64,000 bases of DNA from G965220075 sp965220075 (GTDB taxonomy: Bacteria; Chloroflexota; UBA11872). The notes below the pieces were generated by a model, which saw only the letters and a program-made list of their open reading frames with translations, was not told the origin of the DNA and made no database searches. The DNA lies in assembly GCA_965220075.1 (NCBI GenBank), contig OZ244806.1:620001-684000 (forward strand). Direction: 5' to 3'. Of the stretch, positions 42,921-51,597 are shown piece by piece (within the stretch, counting starts at the first letter, position 1; every line of letters begins with the position of its first letter). The position numbers were made by a program, and so were the translations under genes.

Positions 42921-43091
42921 ATCAATCGTTTTAGCTTCGGTTTTCTGCTTGGGTTGGCCGGCGGCGTGAGCCTCGGCGCCTTCCTGGCGTCACTGCGCAG
43001 CCATGGACGTGCCGCGGAGATGCGCGATTGGGTCGCCAGGCGCTTGCTGCGGCGCGAGCCGCACGTGGAGTTCGAACGGATGCAGCAGTGA
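42921..43091 (+). CDS. Possible small membrane protein without a canonical start codon
   Basis: An open frame of about 57 codons directly after rsfS, in the same frame as its TAG stop. It encodes NRFSFGFLLGLAGGVSLGAFLASLR, a glycine-zipper-like hydrophobic helix, then a basic amphipathic tail (DWVARRLLRREPHVEFERMQQ). GGAGAGG at 42905-42911 sits at ribosome-binding distance from GTC 42918 or ATC 42921, but no ATG, GTG or TTG lies at that point. An internal TTG at 42951 is the first canonical codon. It could be a real small protein with an ATC-type start, a case of sequence error, or stop-codon readthrough of rsfS. Confidence 0.45.
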   Translation: MNRFSFGFLLGLAGGVSLGAFLASLRSHGRAAEMRDWVARRLLRREPHVEFERMQQ

Positions 43092-43267
43092 ACTTGCCAC
43101 CCGGCGGCGCCGCAAGCATGCCGGCTCGCGTCGAATCCTCGTTTGCCCGAGTATTTGCGTCTGCGCTCCGGTAGGTGGCTGCCAGATCGACCCGAAAGCG
43201 GAGACCGGAAGCCAGCCTGGTCCGCTCGACGTACCCTAGGCACGCCCCGCAACCAGGCACAGGCGGC

Positions 43268-46200
43268 ATGAGCGACCAGTCGGCCTACGCGGATATCACG
43301 TTCGACCTCCCACTGGATGAGGTGGATCCGTTCACGGCGGATCTGACCCGCCGCGAGCAATCGCGCCAGCGCGACAAACTGATCCTGATCCCTTCCGAAA
43401 GCCTCACACCCCGGCCGGTTCGGGAGGCGCTGGCCTCGCCGTTCACGAGCATCTACGCGGAAGGCTATCCGGCCAGAGCCATGGTTCGTGATGAAGAGGA
43501 GGCGCTGCGCGACCTGGACTGGCAGCTTGCGCGCTTCCGCCGCTATAGCGATCGCCGTTACTACCGCGGCAATGACTACACCAACTTGATCGAATCGCTG
43601 GCGCGGCGGCGCTGCGCCGAGCTTTTTGGCAACGCGCTTGTCTCCTCGGCCGGCTTGCACGTGAACGTGCAGCCCTTGTCCGGCGCGGCGGCCAACAACG
43701 CGGTCTACGAAGCGCTGCTGCAGCCCGACGACACGATCATGGGTCTGGCGCTGGCGCACGGCGGACACCTCAGCCACGGGGCCAAGGTGAATCGCTCCGG
43801 CATCCGTTACGGGTCAGCCAGCTACGCCCTGGCCGACGCGGACGCGCAGCTCGATTACGACGCGATTGCCCAAGCCGCCCGCAAAGCGCGGCCAAAGATC
43901 ATCGTGGCCGGGTACACCTCTTACCCGTGGCCGCCTGACTGGCAGCGCTTCCGCGAAATCGCCGACAGCGTGGACGCCTACTTGATGGCCGATATCTCGC
44001 ATCCCGCCGGGCTAGTGGCGGCCGGCGCTTTCCCTTCGCCCGTGGGCATTGCCGACATAGTCACGTTCACCACCCACAAGACGCTCTTCGGTCCACGCGG
44101 CGCGGTGATCCTTTCGCACCGCTTGGATCTGATGCGAAAGATTGACCGGGCCGTGTTCCCCGGTGAGCAGGGCGGACCGCATCTCAACAAGATCGCGGCC
44201 ATGGCGGTCGCGTTCGGACTCGCCGCCAGGCCGGAGTCCCGCGCAACGCAACACCGGATAGTGGCCAACGCCAGCGCGCTCGCCGCTGCTTTGCAGGCTG
44301 AGGGCGTCGGACTGGCCTACGGCGGCACCGGATCGCACTTGCTGGTTGTCAACCTGCGAAAGTGCGGTGCGCGGGGCGATCTGCGCGGCGAGCCTGCCGT
44401 CCGCCTGCTCGATTTCATCGGCCTGGTGGCCAACCGCAACTCACTGCCCGGCGACCGTGGATTCGCCGCGCCCACGGGCGTGCGCATGGGTACGCCCTGG
44501 CTCACGCAGCGCGGCTACGACGCCGACGACATGCGCGAGCTGGCCGGGATCATGGCCCGCGCCTTTCGCGCCATGGCGAGCGTGAGCTATCCGGGCAGGC
44601 GTACTCCACGTTTCCGAGGAAGGATCGACTACAGCACCCTCCAACGCCTTTCCGGCGAAGTGCTGGACTTCGCTCGGCGCGGTCGCGCCGAGGGCGTGTC
44701 CACCGCGCCCGTAGAACCCGCGCGAGCCGCTCTATTGGAGGTGCGCGGACCGCGCGCGGACGCCTTCGTGGATGAGATATCGAACCGGCGCACGCGCGAC
44801 CTGGCGGCGGGCGGAGCGGCGCACGTGGGTATCGGAACCTCCGACGGCGCGGCCGACGCCAGCGCGCTGGTGTTTCGACCTCAAGACCCCGGCCAGGGGT
44901 CGGAGCGCCGCTGCCTCATAGTTGTCGATCCGCAGGACGGCCCGGCCCTCGCGGAGTGGTTGCAGGCGCTCAGCGACGGCTACGTAGTGGCCGATCGCGA
45001 CGATCTCACGCGCAAGCTCAGCGGCGCGGTGAGCGTGCGAGCCGGCACTTCGGCCGCCCGGCCGCTGGACGCTCTCTCGATCTCGGCCAGCGACGCTGGT
45101 GCGCTCGGAGCGGTCGCCCCCGGCGGCTCGACCCAGGTTGAGCTGGCCGGATGCGCGGCCTGGCTGATCGCGGACGGAGAGGCCGCGGCCGTCATCGCGC
45201 CGGCGCGGGAGATGGCGGCCATAGAGTGCGCACTGTCCCAGCGCCGAGTCGCGTACACGCCTCTCCCGCCGCCGCCGCCGCCCGATCTCGCGCGTCCGTT
45301 CTTCCTGGGCCGTGGGCGGCAACCGGCTGACTCGGGAACGCACCGCAAGCGCGAGTTCGTGTGGCGGGAGCCGGACGATCCGCCCCTGCGGCGCACTCCG
45401 CTGCACTTCTTCCACGCCTCCCAGGCCAAGAAGCTGATCCCGTTCGCCGGCTGGGAGATGCCCGTCTGGTACACGAGCATCAGGGACGAGCACCGCGCCG
45501 TGCGCGAAGCGGCCGGGCTGTTCGACGTGGGCCACATGGGCGTTCTAAGCGTCAGCGGTCCGCACGCCGCCGAGTTCCTCGATCTGGTTGTGACGGGCAG
45601 CGCCTCGCGCCTCCCGCCCGGGCGCGCGCTCTACACCCACCTGCTCGACCCCGCCGGCCATTGCCTCGACGATCTGATCGTCTATCGACTGGAAGCCGAG
45701 CGCTTTCTGGCTGTCGTGAACGCGGCCAACGCCGCGAAGGACTGGGCCTGGCTGAGCGGCGTGAATGAGCGTGAATACGAGATCGAAACCAACGATCACT
45801 GGGCCGCATGTCCGGTCAAGGCCTCGCTCGAGAACTTGAAAGATGCCGGCGCCGGGGCGCGCCAGCGGCTGGACCTAGCGCTGCAAGGGCCGCGCTCGCA
45901 CGCGATCCTCGAGCGCCTGGTTGATGGCGATGAGCGTGCCGCGCTGGCTGCCATGCGAACCAACGACGTTCGCTCCCTCACGGTCGCCGGCACTCCCGTC
46001 GAGGCGGCCCGCACGGGCTACACCGGCGAGCGGATGGGATTCGAGATCTTCGTTCACCCGGACGCGGCGCCTGGCGTCTGGGACGCCATCCTCGAGGCCG
46101 GCGCCGATCAAGGTCTCGTGCCGGCGGGTTTGGGCGCGCGCGATTCGACTCGAACGGAGGCGGGTTTTCCGCTCTACGGCCACGAGTTGGCCGGACCGCT

Positions 46201-46573
46201 CGACCTCACGCCCTGCGACGCTGGATTCGGGAACTTCGTGAAGGCCTATAAACCCTTCTTCATCGGGCGCGCCGGCATCCTGCGGCGCGAGACTCAGCGC
46301 CGCGCCCAGATCGTGCGATTTGCGGTTACCGAGGAGCGCGCGCCGATGGCCCGCCAGGGTGACCCTGTCACCGACGTGCGGGGCGTTAGGATCGGATCCG
46401 TCACCAGCGCGACCCTCGACACCTCGGGGCGGCAGGTCGGGATGGCGCACGTGGACCGCCGCCGCAGCGCCCTCCGCACTCCCTTGCAGATATTGGCGGG
46501 AGCCTCGGTGCGAACCGGAAGCCGGACCGTCTCTCCCCGGAGCGCGCGCGTGATCAGACGGTTTCGGGCGTAG
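43268..46573 (+). CDS. GlyA-GcvT fusion: serine hydroxymethyltransferase plus aminomethyltransferase
   Basis: A single 1101-residue chain from ATG 43268. Residues about 15-460 are SHMT, which interconverts serine and glycine with tetrahydrofolate; the PLP lysine is Lys271 in TTHKTLFGPRG. Residues about 706-1101 are the GcvT T-protein of the glycine cleavage system: RRTPLHFFHASQAKKLIPFAGWE near the start and the conserved Asp801/Asp802 in AGHCLDDLIVYR. Between them, residues about 480-690 form an additional segment ending in a poly-Pro linker and PFFLGRG. Joining the two reactions could channel one-carbon units. gcvH and gcvP are not in the window. No glycine riboswitch was seen upstream. Confidence 0.92.
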   Translation: MSDQSAYADITFDLPLDEVDPFTADLTRREQSRQRDKLILIPSESLTPRPVREALASPFTSIYAEGYPARAMVRDEEEALRDLDWQLARFRRYSDRRYYRGNDYTNLIESLARRRCAELFGNALVSSAGLHVNVQPLSGAAANNAVYEALLQPDDTIMGLALAHGGHLSHGAKVNRSGIRYGSASYALADADAQLDYDAIAQAARKARPKIIVAGYTSYPWPPDWQRFREIADSVDAYLMADISHPAGLVAAGAFPSPVGIADIVTFTTHKTLFGPRGAVILSHRLDLMRKIDRAVFPGEQGGPHLNKIAAMAVAFGLAARPESRATQHRIVANASALAAALQAEGVGLAYGGTGSHLLVVNLRKCGARGDLRGEPAVRLLDFIGLVANRNSLPGDRGFAAPTGVRMGTPWLTQRGYDADDMRELAGIMARAFRAMASVSYPGRRTPRFRGRIDYSTLQRLSGEVLDFARRGRAEGVSTAPVEPARAALLEVRGPRADAFVDEISNRRTRDLAAGGAAHVGIGTSDGAADASALVFRPQDPGQGSERRCLIVVDPQDGPALAEWLQALSDGYVVADRDDLTRKLSGAVSVRAGTSAARPLDALSISASDAGALGAVAPGGSTQVELAGCAAWLIADGEAAAVIAPAREMAAIECALSQRRVAYTPLPPPPPPDLARPFFLGRGRQPADSGTHRKREFVWREPDDPPLRRTPLHFFHASQAKKLIPFAGWEMPVWYTSIRDEHRAVREAAGLFDVGHMGVLSVSGPHAAEFLDLVVTGSASRLPPGRALYTHLLDPAGHCLDDLIVYRLEAERFLAVVNAANAAKDWAWLSGVNEREYEIETNDHWAACPVKASLENLKDAGAGARQRLDLALQGPRSHAILERLVDGDERAALAAMRTNDVRSLTVAGTPVEAARTGYTGERMGFEIFVHPDAAPGVWDAILEAGADQGLVPAGLGARDSTRTEAGFPLYGHELAGPLDLTPCDAGFGNFVKAYKPFFIGRAGILRRETQRRAQIVRFAVTEERAPMARQGDPVTDVRGVRIGSVTSATLDTSGRQVGMAHVDRRRSALRTPLQILAGASVRTGSRTVSPRSARVIRRFRA

Positions 46574-46595
46574 CCCGGCCGCGGGATCGACGCAG

Positions 46596-47504
46596 CTAGT
46601 CGGTAAGCAGAAGGCACTCCACCGGCGGCAGACCCTCCGCTAAGGTCCGCCAGGCGCCCCCGGCGTCGTCGGAAGCGTAAATCGCACCCTGGCGGGTACC
46701 GAAGACGACTGTATTTCCAAGCGCGGCCAGCGCATGCGTATCGATGTTGCCCGCAAACGCGTCCGGCAGGCCCGCGCGGCAGCGCGCAAGCTCACCTTCA
46801 TCCTCGAGCGGTCGCCGGTATATCGCGGCGGCCCCGCCGCCAGGACCGCGCGAGACTGTGAGCAGCACGTTGTCACCCGCGATCGCGACCGCCCGCGCGT
46901 AGGTGGCGTGCAGTCCGCTGGCGTCGATGTCCCAGGTAGAACCGGCGTCGCGGCTCAGCGCCAAACCACGGGCTGTTGCGGCCAGCAGCACGCCCGCACG
47001 GTGCGGATGCGCGACAACCTGGTGGACGTCGGAGCGAATATCAAGCTCCGTTGGCGCCCACGACACTCCGTCGTCATGCGACGCGGCGATCCCTCCCACG
47101 TGAACGTTCGCGTAGAGCGCGTCGGCGGCGTCGACGGACAGAGATCGGGTGTCAGGCGGACCGCCCCACGGCGTGAACCAGTGCTCGCGGCCTTGGACGT
47201 GATCGAAGGCTGCTTCCAGCGAGAGTAAGCCGTCATTCAAGCGGTACAGGTGCGCCTCGGCCGCGCCGGCCAAGACCCCCGTGCGCGTCTCCACCAGGCA
47301 GGTCAGCTCGTGCTTGCCGCCCGCGGCGGCTTTCTCCCACCTACCCCCTTCGGGACGGGTCCAGACTTCCTGCGCGTCCACCACGGCCCACAGACGCCCG
47401 CGGCCGGTCGCCAGTGCGGTCACCCGCCGCCCGGTGAAGACCGGTTCGGCGCGGCCATTTAGCACGTGCAGCCCGTCGGAAGTTCCGACCAGAATCGACG
47501 GCAC
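46596..47504 (-). CDS. BNR/Asp-box beta-propeller protein
   Basis: A 302-residue soluble protein with no signal peptide, built of repeated beta-strand units. Asp-box-like motifs are visible: SHDDGVSW, SRDAGSTW and SDDAGGAW, plus GTSDGLHVL, ATARGLAL and GTRQGAIYAS blade starts. This fits sialidase/VPS10/photosystem-II-Hcf136-like six- or seven-bladed propellers. It lacks recognisable sialidase active-site arginines, so a binding or scaffold role is more likely than hydrolysis. It is convergent with the GlyA-GcvT gene. Confidence 0.75.
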   Translation of the reverse strand: MPSILVGTSDGLHVLNGRAEPVFTGRRVTALATGRGRLWAVVDAQEVWTRPEGGRWEKAAAGGKHELTCLVETRTGVLAGAAEAHLYRLNDGLLSLEAAFDHVQGREHWFTPWGGPPDTRSLSVDAADALYANVHVGGIAASHDDGVSWAPTELDIRSDVHQVVAHPHRAGVLLAATARGLALSRDAGSTWDIDASGLHATYARAVAIAGDNVLLTVSRGPGGGAAAIYRRPLEDEGELARCRAGLPDAFAGNIDTHALAALGNTVVFGTRQGAIYASDDAGGAWRTLAEGLPPVECLLLTD

Positions 47505-47617
47505 TCGGCATCGTGGCGGGAAGCGTATCAGTGAGGCTACTAGCCCCGCGGCGGCCTGTCTGCCCGATCTGCGCCGCTTCAGCTCGGTCGGGCGCGGCGC
47601 CGTGCGGTCCCGCCCGG

Positions 47618-48250
47618 CTAGCGGCTGGACGACCAGACGGGCGACCCGGCCTTGAAGCAGTAGGGATGATGCGGCGGCGCAACCAGGCCGGTGGCTTCAG
47701 TGAACCCGCGCGCGACGCCGGGCCCCATGAACTGGAAGTGCCGCTTGAGGGTCTTGAGCTTCGCTTCTTCGCCGTCAGGCATGGCGCGCAGAAAGGTCTC
47801 CAGCGAGCCCGCTTCCACTTGGATCGCCAGAGTGCGCCGCGCGTTCTCGATGGCGGCTTCGATCTTTCGCGCGCTGCGCACCACGTCCGGATCGTTCAGG
47901 AGCCGCTCGACATCCGCCGCACCGAACTCGGCAACAGCCGCGATCTCGAAGTTGGCGTACGCACGCCGCAGACCCGCGCGCTTGTTCCATATCAGCGTCC
48001 AGCTGAGACCGGCGTGGAATATCTCGAGCATCATGCGTTCGAAGTACTCGTCGTCGCCGGCTGGCCGTTCACCCCAATACTCATCGTGGTAGACGGTCAG
48101 ATCGGGATTGCGCTGAGCCCACTCGCAGCGGGGCGTCTGGCCCGCGGCCGCGCGCAACTCGGCGTCCTCGAGGTCCTCCGGGAGCGCGGGCTTGCGGAGC
48201 TTGATTCGCCGCGGGGCCACCACGTCCACGGGAGCACGCTGGGCCGGCAT
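47618..48250 (-). CDS. tag: DNA-3-methyladenine glycosylase I (Tag family)
   Basis: Removes 3-methyladenine from alkylated DNA in base-excision repair. 210 residues from ATG 48250, with GAGAGG seven bases upstream. The HhH-type core reads YHDEYWGERPAGDDEYFERM and HAGLSWTLIWNKR. Zinc ligands of Tag are visible as Cys42 (RCEWAQ), His55 (VYHDEYW) and the C-terminal His/Cys in PPHHPYCF. An N-terminal Pro/Arg-rich extension of about 35 residues precedes the domain. The longer reading to 48397 overlaps the GNAT gene. Confidence 0.9.
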   Translation of the reverse strand: MPAQRAPVDVVAPRRIKLRKPALPEDLEDAELRAAAGQTPRCEWAQRNPDLTVYHDEYWGERPAGDDEYFERMMLEIFHAGLSWTLIWNKRAGLRRAYANFEIAAVAEFGAADVERLLNDPDVVRSARKIEAAIENARRTLAIQVEAGSLETFLRAMPDGEEAKLKTLKRHFQFMGPGVARGFTEATGLVAPPHHPYCFKAGSPVWSSSR

Positions 48251-48308
48251 AGGGGAGCCTCTCAATCCATCCAATTGGCTCAGCCTAGCGGGTGACGCCG
48301 CGCCGGCG

Positions 48309-48785
48309 CTACCCGTTGCCGCCAGGTCGAGTGGATGTCTCCAGCTCCACCGCCAGATCGCGGAATCCGCACGCGTGCCAGAAGTCAATGCGGCCAACCG
48401 CGCTATGCGGCACGTTTATGCCGATGCGCCTTATGCCCGCGTCACGCAGGACCACACGCACTTGCTCGATCAGGAAGCGCCCCAGACCCTGGCGCCGCAG
48501 GCTCGGCAGTACGTAGAACTCGGCTATCCGCGCGCGCCCCGCCTCCACGAAGAAATTGGTCAGAGCAAGTGTGCGGCCATCCTGCACATATACCCACAAC
48601 CAGGTGGGATGCGCCTCGAGCCTTCGACGCATGCGCTCCGCGTGGATAGCGCGCCATTCGGGATCGTTTAGCTGGTCGGGCACGCTCTCCGACCAGTAGG
48701 CGACGAGAGCGTCCAGAAACCGGTCCCACACGTTCGGCGGGCTTTCCAGGTCGACCCGCACGAGCGCGTCGCGCGACCAGCTCAC
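48309..48785 (-). CDS. GNAT-family N-acetyltransferase
   Basis: A 158-residue acetyl-CoA-dependent acetyltransferase. The acetyl-CoA loop is VLPSLRRQGLGRFLIEQV (motif Q/R-x2-G-x-G/A), preceded by IAEFYVLP, and the C-terminal strand has RIDFWHACGFRD. The start is GTG 48785; the reading to 48902 would overlap tyrS. It follows tyrS by 34 bases and precedes tag on the same strand. The substrate is unknown. Confidence 0.82.
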   Translation of the reverse strand: MSWSRDALVRVDLESPPNVWDRFLDALVAYWSESVPDQLNDPEWRAIHAERMRRRLEAHPTWLWVYVQDGRTLALTNFFVEAGRARIAEFYVLPSLRRQGLGRFLIEQVRVVLRDAGIRRIGINVPHSAVGRIDFWHACGFRDLAVELETSTRPGGNG

Positions 48786-48819
48786 GGCCAGGCCCCGGGA
48801 GGTGCGCTCGGGCTGCTCA

Positions 48820-50058
48820 TCACGATCGCACGCGCACGCGGCGGTAGCGCTTCTGTCCCGCCCGCAGAAGCAACGAGTTCCCCTGAAAATCGTCGCCGCC
48901 AATGACCTTGTCCGGGTCTACTAGGCGCATGTCGTTGAGATACGCGCCGCCCTGCTCGATCAGACGCCTGGCGGCGCCGCGTGACTCGGTCAGGCCGGCG
49001 GTCACCAGGAGATCCATCACGCTCAGGCCGGCCCGCAGCGCGGCGCCGTCGAGCAACGTTTCCGGCACACCCTCGGGCGCCTCCTTGCCGTCCCCGAACA
49101 GACCGCGCGCCGCGGCGCGCGCCTCGGCCGCCGCGCGGTCGCCGTGGACTATTTTCGTGACCTCGAAGGCCAGGGTCTCCTTGGCCTCCCGCGCGTCAGG
49201 CCCGCGCAACTCGCCCAGCTCGCGTACGCGCTGCATGGGTAGAAAGGTCAGCAGGCCCAGCAGACGCTCGGTCATCTGATCGTCGATGTTGACCCAGTAC
49301 TGAAAGAAGTCGTAGGGCGGCGTGAGCCTGGCGTCCAGCCACAGGGCGCCGGACTCCGTTTTGCCCATCTTCTGGCCCGCAGCGGTCTCCAGCAGGGGCG
49401 TAACCAGGCCGTAAGCCGCAGCCCGTTCGACCCGCCGGATGAGGTCCACTCCGGCCACGATGTTGGCCCATTGATCGCTGCCCCCGACCTGTAGCCGGCA
49501 GCGGCGCGTGCGATAGAGGTGCAAGAAGTCGTAAGCCTGCAAGAGCCGGTAGTTGATCTCCACGAAGTTGAGAGGGCGCCCCGCTTGCAGCCGTTCGCGG
49601 TAAGTATGCGTGGCAAGAATCTCATTCACGCTGAAGTGACGACCGATCTCGCGAAGGAAGTCGAGATACCGGATCTCGCTAAGCCAATCCAGGTTGTCCA
49701 CCACCTCGGCCCGCCCCTCGCCGAGCTCGACGAAGCGCTGGATCTGGCGCGTGTTGGCGGCCACGTTAGCCTCGATCTCGGCCCTGCCGAGCAGCTTGCG
49801 CGTCTCGGCCTTGTCGGAGGGGTCCCCGATGAGGCCCGTGCCGCCGCCGGACAACAGTACGGCCGGGTGCCCGGCCCGCTGCAGATGCGCCACCAACATC
49901 AGCGGGACTAGGTGGCCGACGTGCAGACTCGACGCCGTTGGGTCCATGCCGAGATAGAAACCCGTCGGTTCTTGCAGAGTGCGGCGCAACCCGTCCTCGT
50001 CGCTGACGGCATGGATGAACCCGCGCTCGGCCAGCGTATCGACGGCGTTGTCGGACAT
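48820..50058 (-). CDS. tyrS: Tyrosyl-tRNA synthetase
   Basis: Charges tRNA-Tyr. 412 residues from ATG 50058, class I synthetase: the HIGH-type motif HVGHL is at 46-50, then VGGSDQWANIVAG, the KMSKS-type loop KMGKTES, and a C-terminal S4 RNA-binding domain (AARRLIEQGGAYLNDMRL). No T-box leader is visible upstream. It is the first of a minus-strand run tyrS, GNAT, tag. Confidence 0.97.
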   Translation of the reverse strand: MSDNAVDTLAERGFIHAVSDEDGLRRTLQEPTGFYLGMDPTASSLHVGHLVPLMLVAHLQRAGHPAVLLSGGGTGLIGDPSDKAETRKLLGRAEIEANVAANTRQIQRFVELGEGRAEVVDNLDWLSEIRYLDFLREIGRHFSVNEILATHTYRERLQAGRPLNFVEINYRLLQAYDFLHLYRTRRCRLQVGGSDQWANIVAGVDLIRRVERAAAYGLVTPLLETAAGQKMGKTESGALWLDARLTPPYDFFQYWVNIDDQMTERLLGLLTFLPMQRVRELGELRGPDAREAKETLAFEVTKIVHGDRAAAEARAAARGLFGDGKEAPEGVPETLLDGAALRAGLSVMDLLVTAGLTESRGAARRLIEQGGAYLNDMRLVDPDKVIGGDDFQGNSLLLRAGQKRYRRVRVRS

Positions 50059-50197
50059 TCGGTGTGGGCGGCGCGGCTTCGCGATCAGAAATCGACCGTG
50101 CGAAGCAACTCCGGCGGTATGCAGAGAGCCGGTGCCATCCTAACCCGGCCGCGCGTGCCTGAACCCGCGGCGCGCCGACCGCCTTGCGCTTTCCTGC

Positions 50198-51508
50198 TCA
50201 ACACTCGTCCTCGTAGGTGGCCGTGACGAGCAGGTGCAACTCGGATTCACCCGCCTGCTCCGCTTCCAGCCGGCGATTCAGGGTGAGCTCCAACACCGTC
50301 GCGGGCGGCGGCTTGCCCGCCTGGCCGACCAGAGTGCCCCATACATGTGCCTCACGCGTGACTGCGCGTGTTTCCGCCGCGATGCAGCTAGCCCGTGAGG
50401 TCCCCAGCCGGCCGGCCTGAAAGTCCTGAAGATGGGTCAATTCGTGGGCCAGGATCGCCGCCAGGACCCGCCGGTCTTCGCCTCTCACGTCGTCATTCAC
50501 CTCGATCCTGTTTGGCGCGGAGAAGACTCCCAGCACCTCCGGCGGCAAAGGTCGTAGTCGAATCGGCACACCCAGCTCGGCTGCCAGCTGCAGCCCCGCC
50601 TCGTTCAGCTCGATGCCTTCCAACAGCCCCAGCGCCTCCCAGGTTTCGCGGTCTACGGCGTTATAGACGCGTTCGGTAGGCGCGTCTATCTCGGCCGACG
50701 TCAACTCCGGCGCCGCGCCGCGCATGTCCACCATGCGTGCGTCGCTATCAAGATGCGGCTCGACCGCCAGCGTGCCGGCCAGCAGCAGGTCTCGGTAGAT
50801 GTCGCCGCCGTTGACGAGCACCACGGAACCGACGGGCGGACCTTCTTCCGCGGCCTCCACCCAGTGCTGAAGCGCCGTGCGCTGAAACCGCTGCACGACG
50901 AACGGGCCGAACTGCACGGGATAGGACATCGGCAGGCCGTGTAACAGAATGCTGGCGTCGACGGCGCCCGGATCGAGGGGATTGCTCAGGAAGGCTTGCG
51001 CGATTGTCGAGTCCGTGAGCCATCCGAGACGGACCCTGCGAGACTCCTCAAACGTACTGGCGCCGTCGGCTTGCGCGGCTGGGACATGTCGACTCCGCAG
51101 CTCGTCCTCGAGTCCGCGCTCCTGGAGAATCTCGAACAGGTTGCCGACGCCCACGGTACGGTCCACGGGCGACCACTGCAGCAGAACCCGCTGCGTCAAT
51201 TGATAGATGTAGCCTCCCGAGCCGATCCAGGGCCGCGATATCACCGGCCCCAGTGCGGCGCCGCCCAACCTTTGGTAGGCGTCCAGGAACCGCGGACCGT
51301 CCTGAAAGTTCACCAGCCCAAAGCCGAGCGGCCCATCGGGCTGCTCGAAGAACCAGCCGCCCAGCGCCGCGCGGCGAACGTAGCCGAGGTCCGCGGGGCT
51401 GTCCGGCGGCGCGGCGCCGGCCGCTCCGAACGTCGCGCCGAGCGCCGCCAGGGCCAGCGCAACGACGCCTAGCCTGAATGCGGGCCGCCCGCTCGACCTC
51501 GCGCGCAT
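50198..51508 (-). CDS. Exported protein with HExxH zinc-peptidase motif, unknown family
   Basis: A 436-residue protein with a classical signal peptide (about residues 1-33: Arg-rich start, hydrophobic core, cleavage near GAAGA-AP), so it acts outside the cytoplasmic membrane. A GGGGAGGGG ribosome binding site precedes ATG 51508. Residues about 35-260 contain aromatic Gly-rich repeats of the kind YQRLGGAALGPVISRPW and QRFQRTALQHW, resembling repeats found in other Chloroflexi secreted proteins. The motif HELTH at 355-359, followed by LQDFQAGRL, suggests a zinc metallopeptidase. The substrate is unknown. It is divergent from selD. Confidence 0.75.
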   Translation of the reverse strand: MRARSSGRPAFRLGVVALALAALGATFGAAGAAPPDSPADLGYVRRAALGGWFFEQPDGPLGFGLVNFQDGPRFLDAYQRLGGAALGPVISRPWIGSGGYIYQLTQRVLLQWSPVDRTVGVGNLFEILQERGLEDELRSRHVPAAQADGASTFEESRRVRLGWLTDSTIAQAFLSNPLDPGAVDASILLHGLPMSYPVQFGPFVVQRFQRTALQHWVEAAEEGPPVGSVVLVNGGDIYRDLLLAGTLAVEPHLDSDARMVDMRGAAPELTSAEIDAPTERVYNAVDRETWEALGLLEGIELNEAGLQLAAELGVPIRLRPLPPEVLGVFSAPNRIEVNDDVRGEDRRVLAAILAHELTHLQDFQAGRLGTSRASCIAAETRAVTREAHVWGTLVGQAGKPPPATVLELTLNRRLEAEQAGESELHLLVTATYEDEC

Positions 51509-51597
51509 CTTCAGCCCCTCCCCTGGCAGCGCTGAGCTTTCGACGCTCCTACTAGTAAACCGTGTGAGCCGGCCCCGTAGTTACGGTAGATTCCCAC

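Noticed and set aside
43092..43267. Possible glycine or THF riboswitch before the glyA-gcvT fusion
   Set aside because: A hairpin (AGCGGAGACC with GGTCCGCT, 43197-43226) exists, but the conserved core bases of glycine, THF or cobalamin riboswitches are not there.
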